Positions 24,467-33,652 of a stretch of DNA of 64,000 nucleotides are shown here, piece after piece; position 1 is the stretch's first letter; every line of letters starts with the position of its first letter. The notes under the pieces were generated by a model, which ran no database searches, had not been told where the DNA came from, and saw only the letters and a list, made by a program, of their open reading frames with translations. A program made the translations under genes and the position numbers. Source of the DNA: CAYZZU01 sp964483105 (GTDB lineage Bacteria > CG2-30-53-67); the NCBI GenBank assembly GCA_964483105.1, contig CAYZZU010000001.1:62001-126000 (forward strand), given 5' to 3'.

Positions 24467-25879
24467 ATGAAATTGCTGGAAACAGTTCGTGAAACCATTC
24501 AGACGCATTCCCTTCTGGAAAAAGGGGATGGTGTTGTGGTGGGGGTGTCGGGTGGTCCCGATTCCATCGCGTTGCTTGATCTTCTGTACAGGTTGAAAGA
24601 CGTTTATTCGATTACCCTGTATCCTGCCCATCTGAATCATGGTTTCCGCGGACGGGAGGCTGAGGAAGATCTGGTCTTCTGTCGGAGGATTTGCGGACAA
24701 TACGGACTGACCCTGATCTCGGAATCTGTGGATGTTCCGGCTCTGATTCAGAGGGAAAGACGGTCGGCTCAGGCGTTGGCCCGTGAGGTGAGATACGATT
24801 TCTTCTTCAGAACGGCGAAACGTTGCGGCGCCGGGAGGATTGCCCTGGGACATCATGCCGATGACCAGGCGGAGACCCTCCTGATGAGGCTGCTCCGGGG
24901 TGCCGGTCTCCGGGGGCTGTCGGGGATTCCGATCCAACGGCCTCCCGGTATTATTCGTCCCCTCCTGATGGTTTCCCGAAAGGAGATTCTGGAATATCTG
25001 GCCGAGCGGAAGATCTCCTTCCGTGAGGATTCATCCAACCTGAAGGAAATCTATCTCAGGAATCGTGTTCGAAAGGAACTGACCCCACTGCTGATCCGGA
25101 AATACAACCCCAACCTGGTGCGGGATCTGGGAAAAACGGCGGAAATCCTTCGGGAAGAGGAGGACTACCTTCAAAAGATCGCGAGAGCGCACTTTGCGCC
25201 GGTCCCGGTTCCGGGTGGGGTGTCGCTGGATCTTCATCCCCTCGCGGGGTTCCATCGGGCACTGGTCCGTCGAATCATCCGTCTGGCGATCGCTGAATGT
25301 TTAGGGGGGCTTTCGGGGATTTCCTTTTCCCATATAGAGGCCGTCATGAGTTTGATGAGTGTTCCGGGTTCATCGGGGAGGGTGGATCTCCCCAGGGGAT
25401 TGAAGGTCCGGAAGATCTATGACCGGCTGGAGTTCGGTATGGGCGGGGAAAAGGAGAGTCCCCCGGGACGGGAACGACTCCGGGTCCCCGGTCGGGAGAA
25501 ACTTTCCCGGTTTGGTGTTGAGGTGATCTCCGAGATCATCCCCGTAGAGGAGTTTCGGGGGACGTGCCGGAAACAGGAGGCGGCCCTGGATTTTGACAAG
25601 TGCTTTTTACCCCTGTCTGTCCGGGCCCGGGAGGAGGGGGACCTCTTTTTCCCCGCCGGCTTCGGGAAAAGAAAGAAGCTGAAACGGTTTTTGATTGATG
25701 AAAAGATCCCCGCGCCCCTCCGTGGCAGAATACCCCTTTTCGTAGACCGGGAGGACCGGATTCTCTGGGTCGGCGGGGTGCGAATGGATCATCGTTTTAT
25801 CATGACGGACGAAACATCCCGGGTCCTCCTTTTACGAATGGTTCCTTTGAATGGCCGGAATCATGAAGTCACCCGGTAA
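24467..25879 (+). CDS. tilS: tRNA(Ile)-lysidine synthase
   Basis: TilS (470 aa) attaches lysine to C34 of the AUA-reading tRNA-Ile. The PP-loop motif VVGVSGGPDSIALLDLL lies near residue 24. Further signatures are LNHGFRGREAEEDL and GHHADDQAETLLMRLLRGAG, and the substrate-recognition C-terminal domains (VRAREEGDLFFPAGFGKRKK, LKRFLIDEKIP). The last 29 bp overlap hpt. In many bacteria tilS, hpt and ftsH are adjacent, as here. Confidence 0.95.
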   Translation: MKLLETVRETIQTHSLLEKGDGVVVGVSGGPDSIALLDLLYRLKDVYSITLYPAHLNHGFRGREAEEDLVFCRRICGQYGLTLISESVDVPALIQRERRSAQALAREVRYDFFFRTAKRCGAGRIALGHHADDQAETLLMRLLRGAGLRGLSGIPIQRPPGIIRPLLMVSRKEILEYLAERKISFREDSSNLKEIYLRNRVRKELTPLLIRKYNPNLVRDLGKTAEILREEEDYLQKIARAHFAPVPVPGGVSLDLHPLAGFHRALVRRIIRLAIAECLGGLSGISFSHIEAVMSLMSVPGSSGRVDLPRGLKVRKIYDRLEFGMGGEKESPPGRERLRVPGREKLSRFGVEVISEIIPVEEFRGTCRKQEAALDFDKCFLPLSVRAREEGDLFFPAGFGKRKKLKRFLIDEKIPAPLRGRIPLFVDREDRILWVGGVRMDHRFIMTDETSRVLLLRMVPLNGRNHEVTR

Positions 25880-26405
25880 GGTCCTGATCTCCCGGAAGGA
25901 GATCCGGAAGAGGGTCCGGGAGTTGGGGGAGAAAATCTCCAGAGATTATCAGGGGAAGGATCTCCTCCTGATCGGAATTCTGAAGGGGGCCTTTGTCTTT
26001 CTTGCGGACCTGATCCGCGAGATCCGGATCCCGCTTCAGGTCGATTTTCTCGGTGTGGCGAGTTACGGTTCGGGGACCCGTCCATCGGAAGAGGTCAAGG
26101 TCTTCAAGGATCTGAATCAGCCCGTGTTGGGACAGAACATCCTGATCGTAGAGGATATTGTCGACAGCGGGCTGACCACCGATTATCTGGTTCGTCTCCT
26201 GAAGGCGCGTTCTCCGGGATCGATCAGGGTCTGTGCGCTTCTGGATAAACCGGATCGCAGATCCGTCCCGATCCGGATCGATTACAAGGGGTTTACGGTC
26301 CCGGATGGTTTCGTCGTGGGATACGGCATGGATATTTCCGGGGTCTATCGGAACCTCCCTGAGATCCATCTCCTGGAAGAAGACACCGGGGAGAATTTCC
26401 CGTAA
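25851..26405 (+). CDS. hpt: Hypoxanthine phosphoribosyltransferase
   Basis: A 184-residue purine salvage enzyme that makes IMP or GMP from the base and PRPP. The PRPP motif is ILIVEDIVDSGLTTDYL (about residue 97). Other family blocks are LLLIGILKGAFVFLADLIRE, VDFLGVASYGSGTRPSEEVK and VPDGFVVGYGMD. The ATG at 25851 lies inside tilS; ATG 25863 is equally possible. It is followed by 266 bp of non-coding DNA containing the ftsH promoter. Confidence 0.95.
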   Translation: MAGIMKSPGKVLISRKEIRKRVRELGEKISRDYQGKDLLLIGILKGAFVFLADLIREIRIPLQVDFLGVASYGSGTRPSEEVKVFKDLNQPVLGQNILIVEDIVDSGLTTDYLVRLLKARSPGSIRVCALLDKPDRRSVPIRIDYKGFTVPDGFVVGYGMDISGVYRNLPEIHLLEEDTGENFP

Positions 26406-26550
26406 CCCTTTCGGCGTGTCACGGTTTGGCTATCAGACTGTCGGTATTTGACTGGAAGCTCTCCATTTGAAAGGGTTTCGGAGGCCTTCCGGTAGTATCC
26501 CTTCTGGTTGCTGTATACCGGTTGCCAACAGCTGAGCCGTTAGTTTTCTG

Positions 26551-26579
26551 TTGTCATGTTCAGGTCTTTGTGCTAAGAT
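26551..26579 (+). promoter_or_regulatory. Probable sigma70 promoter of the ftsH operon
   Basis: TTGTCA (26551-26556) and TAAGAT (26574-26579) with 17-bp spacing; the GTG start is about 90 nt downstream. Confidence 0.55.
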
Positions 26580-26671
26580 CTTATATCCGATTTCCATAAA
26601 GAATATCAAGGAGATAGAACTTTTCATCCGTTTTAGCAGAGGGGTGTTCCGCCCGGCACAGGAGGCGTTCC

Positions 26672-28483
26672 GTGAATTCATTTTATAAAAATCTGACTCT
26701 TTGGCTTGTGATCGGGATGGTGATCGTCCTCCTCTTCAATCTGTTTAATTATCAGAAGGATATGACCCGGGAGATCAATTTCACCGAGTTTATGAACCGT
26801 GTGGAGAGTGGCGAGGTGAATGATGTCATCATTCAGGATGAAGGGACGATTACAGGGACCTATGAGGATGGGAAGACCTTCCGGGTTTATTCTCCCAATT
26901 ATCCCGATCTGATCAAGGACCTTCGGGCCAAAGGGGTCAGGATCACAGCGAAGCCCCCCAAGAAGGAGTCTCTCCTGCTGTCCATTCTGGTATCATGGTT
27001 TCCTTTTCTACTGCTGATCGGCGTCTGGATCTTTTTCATGCGTCAGATGCAGGGCGGTGGGAGCAAGGCACTTTCGTTCGGAAAAAGCCGTGCGAAACTT
27101 TTAAATGAAGACCAGCAGAAGGTGACCTTCAAGGACGTGGCCGGTATTGATGAGGCCAAGGATGAACTACAGGAGGTTATCGAATATCTCAAGGATCCGA
27201 AAAAGTTTCAAAGACTGGGCGGTAAACTGCCCAAAGGGGTCCTGCTGATGGGACCTCCCGGAACCGGGAAGACGCTTCTGGCCCGGGCGATTGCCGGTGA
27301 GGCCGATGTTCCTTTCTTCACCATCAGCGGCTCCGATTTTGTGGAGATGTTCGTCGGGGTTGGAGCGTCGCGTGTACGGGATCTCTTCGACCAGGGTAGA
27401 AAACATGCCCCCTGCATTATTTTTATCGACGAGATCGATGCGGTTGGACGGCACCGGGGCGCCGGCCTTGGAGGAGGGCACGATGAACGTGAACAGACGC
27501 TCAACCAACTCCTGGTGGAGATGGATGGTTTTGAATCTCATGAGAGCGTGATCCTGATCGCGGCGACCAACCGTCCGGATGTTCTCGATCCGGCTCTGCT
27601 GCGTCCCGGGAGGTTTGATCGCCAGGTGGTGGTGCCGAATCCGGACATCAAGGGGAGGGAAGGGATCCTGAATGTACACTCCCGAAAGATCCCTCTGGCG
27701 CCGGACGTGGACACACGGGTTCTGGCGCGCGGGACCCCCGGTTTTTCCGGCGCCGATCTGGCCAATCTGGTGAATGAGGCGGCCCTGCTGGCGGCACGGA
27801 GAAACAAGGATCAGGTTGAGATGTCCGATATGGAGGAGGCCAAGGACAAGGTGCTGATGGGCGCGGAACGGAAAAGCATGATCATGAGCGACGAGGAGAA
27901 GCGGAACACGGCTTACCATGAGGCCGGCCACGCCCTGGTGGCCAAGTTGATTCCCGACGCCGATCCGGTCCACAAGGTGACCATCATTCCCAGGGGCAGG
28001 GCGTTGGGAGTGACCCAGCAGATTCCGGAATCGGACAAGTATAGCTACTCGCGTGACAACATGCTGGCGAAGATCACCGTCCTGCTCGGCGGAAGGACCT
28101 CGGAGGAACTGGTCTTCGGGCAGAAAACGACCGGGGCGGGCAATGATATCGAACGGGCGACTGAACTGGCCCGGAAAATGGTCTGCGAATGGGGTATGAG
28201 CGACAAGATGGGTCCTCTGACGTTCGGGAAGAAGGAAGAGCAGATCTTTTTGGGCCGGGAGATCTCTCAGCACAGGGACTTCAGTGAAGCCACGGCGGTT
28301 GAGATTGACAATGAGGTGAAACGGATCATTGAGGAATGCCACGAAGAGGCGCGCCGCCTCCTTCAGGAACGCATGGAGTCCCTCAAGGGGATCGCGGAAG
28401 CCCTTCTGGAGGTGGAGGTCTTAAACGCGGACAAGATCGATGAGATATTGAACAATACGCTCCCTCAGGGGGTCCGGGAATGA
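26672..28483 (+). CDS. ftsH: ATP-dependent zinc metalloprotease FtsH
   Basis: FtsH (603 aa) degrades membrane and short-lived cytosolic proteins. Two membrane helices (about residues 7-27 and 103-124) flank a small periplasmic domain. The AAA domain has Walker A GPPGTGKT (about 193), Walker B IIFIDEIDAVG, and the second region of homology ATNRPDVLDPALLRPGRFDR. The zinc site is HEAGH (about 416). Start is GTG at 26672 behind AGGAGG. Its stop overlaps the folP start (ATGA), placing it at the head of a long operon. Confidence 0.97.
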   Translation: MNSFYKNLTLWLVIGMVIVLLFNLFNYQKDMTREINFTEFMNRVESGEVNDVIIQDEGTITGTYEDGKTFRVYSPNYPDLIKDLRAKGVRITAKPPKKESLLLSILVSWFPFLLLIGVWIFFMRQMQGGGSKALSFGKSRAKLLNEDQQKVTFKDVAGIDEAKDELQEVIEYLKDPKKFQRLGGKLPKGVLLMGPPGTGKTLLARAIAGEADVPFFTISGSDFVEMFVGVGASRVRDLFDQGRKHAPCIIFIDEIDAVGRHRGAGLGGGHDEREQTLNQLLVEMDGFESHESVILIAATNRPDVLDPALLRPGRFDRQVVVPNPDIKGREGILNVHSRKIPLAPDVDTRVLARGTPGFSGADLANLVNEAALLAARRNKDQVEMSDMEEAKDKVLMGAERKSMIMSDEEKRNTAYHEAGHALVAKLIPDADPVHKVTIIPRGRALGVTQQIPESDKYSYSRDNMLAKITVLLGGRTSEELVFGQKTTGAGNDIERATELARKMVCEWGMSDKMGPLTFGKKEEQIFLGREISQHRDFSEATAVEIDNEVKRIIEECHEEARRLLQERMESLKGIAEALLEVEVLNADKIDEILNNTLPQGVRE

Positions 28484-29718
28484 AATACGGGATGAGAATC
28501 CTGGACCTGGGAACACGGGAGGGGGTGATACGGGAGATGGAACGGATTGGTGCCGACCAGGAGGGGATCGGCCTGATGTTTCCCAAGGGTCTGACTCGTC
28601 TGATTCGTCTCTCATCCGTCCCCTGCAAGATTGCCAACCTCCTCAAGCAGGAACTCCTTTCACGTGGCGGGGATTGCGCCGTGGCTCACGGGACCCTGAC
28701 TCATTCCGTGGAGACGACGGATGTCCTGATGGTTGCCACGGAGAGGCAATACCGGAAGCTGATCCGCAAACTGAAACACCAGCATTTTTTCGGTCTTCCC
28801 GAGCTTTCGAAAGATATCCAGAGATGCATACGGAATTTCAATCGGCGACAATTTCTCTTAAAGGTAGGGGACCGGGAACTGGATCTCGGGGAGCGAACGC
28901 ACATCATGGGCATTCTGAACGTGACCCCGGATTCCTTTTCCGACGGCGGAACGTACCTGAATCCGGAACGGGCGGTCGGGCACGCCCTCCGGATGGTTGG
29001 AGACGGCGCCGATTTGATTGATATCGGTGGGGAATCCACCCGTCCCGGGGCCGAGCGGGTCTCGGAACAGGAAGAACTGGACCGGATCCTACCGGTGATT
29101 CGTCGACTGGCCCGGGAACCTGAAATCCTGATTTCCGTGGATACCTACAAGGCGAATGTGGCCCGCCGCGCGATTGCGGCCGGGGCTCACCTGATCAACG
29201 ATATCAGTGGACTTCGTTTCGATCCGGAGATGGCATCCGTGATTGCCGATACCGGCGTGCCGGTGGTCCTGATGCATATCAAGGGCACCCCCCGCAATAT
29301 GCAGCAGGATCCAAGCTACGAAGATGTCATGGGAGAGATCCTGGCCTATCTGGAGGAGAGTATGGAGATGGCCCTGAGGGCCGGGGTTCGGGAGGAACAG
29401 ATCCTGCTGGATCCGGGAATCGGGTTTGGCAAACGGGTCCGGGACAACCTGGATATCTTAAACCGCCTCTCCGAACTGAAGGTCCTGGGACGACCGATTC
29501 TCCTGGGGACCTCCCGAAAATCTTTCATAGGAGCGATGCTCAATCTCCCGGTGGAAGAACGTTTGGAAGGGACGGCCGCCACTGTGTGTATCGGGATCCT
29601 TCATGGAGCTCATGTCATGCGGGTGCATGATGTCCGGGAGATGACCCGTATCGCCCGCATGTGCGATGCGGTGGTGCATCGGTGGAAAGGTGAAGAAATT
29701 CGGATGGATCCTACCTGA
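28480..29718 (+). CDS. folP: Dihydropteroate synthase with extra N-terminal domain
   Basis: FolP joins 6-hydroxymethyl-7,8-dihydropterin pyrophosphate and p-aminobenzoate in folate synthesis. The catalytic TIM barrel runs from about residue 138 (HIMGILNVTPDSFSDGG) with DIGGESTRPGA, INDISGLR, LDPGIGFGKR and LGTSRKSFIGA. At 412 aa it is about 130 residues longer than the usual enzyme. The extra N-terminal domain (EGIGLMFPKGLTRLIRLSSV and following) is known in DHPS of some anaerobes but has no function I can name. Overlaps ftsH by 4 bp. Confidence 0.94.
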   Translation: MKYGMRILDLGTREGVIREMERIGADQEGIGLMFPKGLTRLIRLSSVPCKIANLLKQELLSRGGDCAVAHGTLTHSVETTDVLMVATERQYRKLIRKLKHQHFFGLPELSKDIQRCIRNFNRRQFLLKVGDRELDLGERTHIMGILNVTPDSFSDGGTYLNPERAVGHALRMVGDGADLIDIGGESTRPGAERVSEQEELDRILPVIRRLAREPEILISVDTYKANVARRAIAAGAHLINDISGLRFDPEMASVIADTGVPVVLMHIKGTPRNMQQDPSYEDVMGEILAYLEESMEMALRAGVREEQILLDPGIGFGKRVRDNLDILNRLSELKVLGRPILLGTSRKSFIGAMLNLPVEERLEGTAATVCIGILHGAHVMRVHDVREMTRIARMCDAVVHRWKGEEIRMDPT

Positions 29719-29727
29719 GTAGTTACG

Positions 29728-30531
29728 ATGTGGCTTGAGCTTGAGAATCTCGTCAGGTGGTTTCTCCACACCTTCAGGTGGCAGGATGCCGTGGACATCC
29801 TGATTGTCGCCTATGTTCTCTATAAACTCTTCCAGCTTTTCAAGGGAACCCGCGCCGTGCAGATGCTGCTGGGACTGGCGATCCTGGTGATGGCGTCCTT
29901 TCTTTTCCAGACCGCGAAATTTTATACGATCAGCTGGTTGCTGAGCAACCTGTGGGCCTATCTGGCGCTCGGGATCCTCATTATCTTTCAGCCGGAAATC
30001 CGTCGTGCGCTGGCCCATGTGGGGCAGAATCCCCTCTTTTCCTCCCTGGGTCTGGAGGGCGAGGCGAAGGTAATCGATGAGGTGGTCCGTGCTTCGACCA
30101 CCATGGCGAGCCGGAAAATCGGGGCACTCATTCTCCTCGAACGGGAAAGCAGCACGGAAGGATTGATCGAGATGGGTACCCTGCTGGACTCAAAGATCAC
30201 CAAGGAGATTCTGCTCAGTATCTTTCTTCCTTATTCGCCGATTCATGACGGCGCCGTGGTGATTGAGAAAAACCGGGTCAAGGCCGCGGGATGTTTCCTC
30301 CCCCTCACACTGAACCTGAATCTGAGCAAAGAACTGGGAACGCGTCATCGGGCGGCGATCGGTATTACCGAGGAGACCGACGCCGTCGTCATCGTGGTTT
30401 CTGAAGAAACCGGTACCATCTCCGTGGTGATCGGGGGAAAGATCACCCGGGATCTGGACGGAAAGACCTTGCGTCGGGTGCTGACCAACCTCATGCGACC
30501 GACCCGCGAGAAGAAGAAACGCTGGTTTTGA
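29728..30531 (+). CDS. cdaA: Membrane-bound diadenylate cyclase CdaA
   Basis: CdaA (267 aa) makes cyclic di-AMP from two ATP. Three N-terminal membrane helices (residues 18-80) precede the DisA_N catalytic domain, which has the diagnostic HDGAVVIE and GTRHRAAIGI motifs. It is followed 16 nt later by its usual partner cdaR and then by glmM, the conserved cdaA-cdaR-glmM arrangement. c-di-AMP commonly controls potassium and osmotic balance and the cell wall. Confidence 0.95.
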   Translation: MWLELENLVRWFLHTFRWQDAVDILIVAYVLYKLFQLFKGTRAVQMLLGLAILVMASFLFQTAKFYTISWLLSNLWAYLALGILIIFQPEIRRALAHVGQNPLFSSLGLEGEAKVIDEVVRASTTMASRKIGALILLERESSTEGLIEMGTLLDSKITKEILLSIFLPYSPIHDGAVVIEKNRVKAAGCFLPLTLNLNLSKELGTRHRAAIGITEETDAVVIVVSEETGTISVVIGGKITRDLDGKTLRRVLTNLMRPTREKKKRWF

Positions 30532-30546
30532 TTTCGGAGAGAATGG

Positions 30547-31488
30547 ATGGGACATATCCGGGATGTTTTGCTCAAGGATCTTTGGATCAAGATCTTTTCT
30601 CTGGCCTTTGCGATCTTTCTCTGGATTTTTATCGTCGGAGGGGAGAGCGCGGAAGAACTCTTCGTGGTTCCTCTTACGATTCAGAATATCCCCGAGGATA
30701 TGATCATCAGCAATGAAGTGATTGATTTCGTGAACGTGCGGGTACGGGGAAGGCGCGGAATCCTCCGTACTTTGAACAGCAAAAAGATTCACGTGGTTCT
30801 CGATCTCAAAGATCTCCGGGAGGGGGAAAACAAAATCACACTTTTCCCGGAGGAAGTGGAACTGCCCGAAGGGGCGACCGCTGTGCGGGTCAGTCCATCC
30901 CAGGTGACCATTCGTCTGGACCGGTTGACCGAGAAGTGGCTCCCCGTGATTCCCACATTTATGGGGGTTCCTGCTGCAGGTTACGAAAAGGGAAAAGTGG
31001 TTGTCACTCCGTCCAAGGTGGCCGTCACCGGGTTGCTGGACGCACTCCGGGATCAGACGGAGATCGAAACCGAGCATATCGATCTTTTTGGAAAGGACCA
31101 TTCATTTTCCGTGGATGTGGAATTGAACGCCTCGAACGGCAATGTCTATATCAAGGGACTGCAGAAGGTCCGGGTGGAAGTCGAGATCCGGCCCAGGACA
31201 ATCCGGCGTGAGTTCAAGGGAGTTCCCGTGTCCCATAGGGATCATCCTGCCGTTCATGTGGCGTTGAATCCCCGGCGGATCGCTGTTGTTCTTTCCGGTC
31301 CGGAGAGTATTCTGAAAAATATCACCCTCTCAGAGATCCGGGCCGAAATTCCGGAACAGACCCAGGCGGGGCGATTCAGCCTGAAACCGAAGATCTCTCT
31401 TCCCGCGGGAGTCAGCATAGTGAAAACCACGCCGGAGACGATTCGGGTGAGGGTGAGGATACCGAAAAAGACCCGGAAGGTCCGGTAA
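30547..31488 (+). CDS. YbbR-domain protein, CdaA regulator (CdaR type)
   Basis: A 313-residue protein with one N-terminal membrane helix (IFSLAFAIFLWIFIVG) and an exported tail of about three to four YbbR repeats (VPLTIQNIPEDMIISNEVID, VRVSPSQVTIRLDRL, VVTPSKVAVTG). YbbR proteins of this kind contact CdaA in the membrane and modulate its activity in Firmicutes; the same role is inferred here from gene order. Confidence 0.9.
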   Translation: MGHIRDVLLKDLWIKIFSLAFAIFLWIFIVGGESAEELFVVPLTIQNIPEDMIISNEVIDFVNVRVRGRRGILRTLNSKKIHVVLDLKDLREGENKITLFPEEVELPEGATAVRVSPSQVTIRLDRLTEKWLPVIPTFMGVPAAGYEKGKVVVTPSKVAVTGLLDALRDQTEIETEHIDLFGKDHSFSVDVELNASNGNVYIKGLQKVRVEVEIRPRTIRREFKGVPVSHRDHPAVHVALNPRRIAVVLSGPESILKNITLSEIRAEIPEQTQAGRFSLKPKISLPAGVSIVKTTPETIRVRVRIPKKTRKVR

Positions 31489-31543
31489 ACAAGATCCCTG
31501 CTCTCTTACGGTTGCAGCGGGGGGATCGAAAAGGAGAACGATC

Positions 31544-32899
31544 GTGGGCAAACTGTTCGGTACGGATGGAGTCCGAGGGGTGGCGAATGTTTATCCCATG
31601 AATGTCGAGACGGCGGTGAAACTCGGACGGGCCGCGGCTCACATCTTCAAAAAGGCCCGCTCGGGGCGCCATAAGATTATCATCGGCAAGGATACGAGAC
31701 TTTCCGGATATATGTTGGAAAGCGCCCTGATGTCCGGAATCTGTTCCATGGGCGTGGATGTGCTCCTGGTCGGGCCGCTTCCCACCCCGGCGATCGCCTT
31801 CATGATCAAGAATCTGCGTGCCGATGCCGGTGTGGTGATCTCCGCATCCCATAACCCCTATCAGGACAACGGAATCAAATTTTTTTCGGCGGAGGGGACC
31901 AAACTTCCGGACGCGATCGAGGCGGAGATGGAGGCGCTGATCTTTTCCAACGATCTGGACTCCATCCGTCCCACCGCCGGGGAGGTAGGAAAAGCGTACC
32001 GGATTGATGATGCCGAGGGACGGTACGTTTCCTATATCAAGACGAGCTTTCCCAAGGAACACGATCTGACGGGAATGAAAATCGTGGTGGATTGTGCGAA
32101 CGGAGCGGCCTACAAGACGGCTCCTCTTGTGTTTCAGGAGTTGGGCGCCGATGTCGTAATCCTGAATGATCGGCCTGACGGCTGTAACATCAACCTGGGG
32201 TGCGGGTCGTTATATCCCGAAGTGGTCTGCGAAGCGGTTCTGGAACACCAGGCCGATGTCGGGATTTCCCTGGATGGAGACGGAGACCGGGTGATCTTTT
32301 CGGATGAGCAAGGGAACGAGATCAACGGCGACGCGATCATGGTTTGTTCCGCGATTGATATGAAACGTCGAAACAGGTTGCATGAGAACACGCTGGTCAC
32401 CACCGTGATGAGCAATATGGGCCTGGAACTGGCCCTGAAGAAAGAAGGAATCGGGATTATCCGGACACAGGTTGGAGACCGGTACGTGGCGGAGGAAATG
32501 CTCAAAAACGGATACAATCTCGGCGGGGAGCAGTCGGGCCATATCATATTCATGGATTACAACTCCACGGGGGATGGAATCCTGTCCGCGCTTCAGGTCC
32601 TTTCTCTCATGAAACGGCGCGGCAAACCCCTGTCGGAGCTGTCATCGGTGATGACACCTCTTCCTCAGGTTCTGTTGAACGTCGAGGTGCGGGAGAAAAG
32701 GCCGTTGGATCGGATTCCGGATATCCGCCGGGCCATCGCTTCCGTGGAGGAGCGGCTCGGTGAACAGGGGCGGATTCTGATTCGTTATTCCGGTACGGAA
32801 CCCAAGGCGCGTGTCATGATCGAGGGAGAGGACCATTCCGAGATTACGGAGATGGCCAGGGATATTGTCAGTCGGATCGAGAAACATCTGGGGATTTGA
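31544..32899 (+). CDS. glmM: Phosphoglucosamine mutase
   Basis: GlmM (451 aa) interconverts glucosamine-6-phosphate and glucosamine-1-phosphate for peptidoglycan and LPS. The N-terminus KLFGTDGVRGVAN, the phosphoserine loop VVISASHNPYQDNGIKFF (about residue 101), the metal loop DGDGDRVIF and the sugar-binding GGEQSGHIIF are all intact. Start is GTG with GGAGAACG upstream. In other bacteria CdaA and CdaR bind GlmM, so the gene trio is functionally linked. Confidence 0.96.
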   Translation: MGKLFGTDGVRGVANVYPMNVETAVKLGRAAAHIFKKARSGRHKIIIGKDTRLSGYMLESALMSGICSMGVDVLLVGPLPTPAIAFMIKNLRADAGVVISASHNPYQDNGIKFFSAEGTKLPDAIEAEMEALIFSNDLDSIRPTAGEVGKAYRIDDAEGRYVSYIKTSFPKEHDLTGMKIVVDCANGAAYKTAPLVFQELGADVVILNDRPDGCNINLGCGSLYPEVVCEAVLEHQADVGISLDGDGDRVIFSDEQGNEINGDAIMVCSAIDMKRRNRLHENTLVTTVMSNMGLELALKKEGIGIIRTQVGDRYVAEEMLKNGYNLGGEQSGHIIFMDYNSTGDGILSALQVLSLMKRRGKPLSELSSVMTPLPQVLLNVEVREKRPLDRIPDIRRAIASVEERLGEQGRILIRYSGTEPKARVMIEGEDHSEITEMARDIVSRIEKHLGI

Positions 32900-32938
32900 A
32901 GCGCCGTGCGACACGGCCGATTCAGAAAGGAGGCGCCA

Positions 32939-33652
32939 TTGGCGCGGTTGGGAGTCAACATCGATCATGTGGCCACCATTCGTCAGGCCCGACTCACCGT
33001 GGAACCGGATCCGGTTGCGGCTGCGGTGATCGCCGAGCTGGCCGGGGCCGATGGAATTACCATTCATCTCCGGGAAGACCGGAGGCATATCCAGGATCAC
33101 GATTTGAAGCGGATTCGGCAGGTTGTCCAGACCCGCTTGAACCTGGAAATGGCCGCCACCCCGGAGATGTTCAGAATCGCGGGGCGGGAAAGACCGGATG
33201 CGGTCTGTCTGGTTCCGGAGAAGAGGGCTGAATTGACCACCGAAGGCGGGCTGGATGTGGTCTCGCTGGGACCGTCTCTGAAGGAGGGTACCCGCGGGTT
33301 GCAACGGAAGGGAGTCGAGGTCAGTCTTTTCGTGGATCCTGATCCGAGACAGGTGATCGCGGCACGGGAGATCGGCGCCGACGCCATTGAAATTCATACC
33401 GGGATGTACGCCAACGCAAAGGGAGACCCGGCCCGGGAAAGGGAACTTTCGCGAATCCGGCGGGTTGTGGAAATGGCTTCTGAAGTGGGCATCCGGATCC
33501 ATGCCGGTCATGGACTGACGTACCACAATGTCATCCCTGTAGCGTCCATCCGGCAAATCGAGGAGTTCAATATCGGTCACAGTATTATCGCCCGGGCCGT
33601 TCTGGTTGGACTGGACCGGGCTGTCCGGGAAATGAAGGCGTTGATCCGATGA
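32939..33652 (+). CDS. pdxJ: Pyridoxine 5'-phosphate synthase
   Basis: PdxJ (237 aa) condenses 1-deoxy-D-xylulose-5-phosphate with 3-amino-2-oxopropyl phosphate to pyridoxine 5'-phosphate. The protein begins ARLGVNIDHVATIRQAR after a TTG start at 32939, placed 5 nt after AAAGGAGGC; an earlier in-frame start at 32906 would add a tail not seen in the family. Other signatures are GADGITIHLREDRRHIQD and EIHTGMYANA with GHGLTYHNV. Overlaps the nnr gene by 4 bp. Confidence 0.95.
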   Translation: MARLGVNIDHVATIRQARLTVEPDPVAAAVIAELAGADGITIHLREDRRHIQDHDLKRIRQVVQTRLNLEMAATPEMFRIAGRERPDAVCLVPEKRAELTTEGGLDVVSLGPSLKEGTRGLQRKGVEVSLFVDPDPRQVIAAREIGADAIEIHTGMYANAKGDPARERELSRIRRVVEMASEVGIRIHAGHGLTYHNVIPVASIRQIEEFNIGHSIIARAVLVGLDRAVREMKALIR

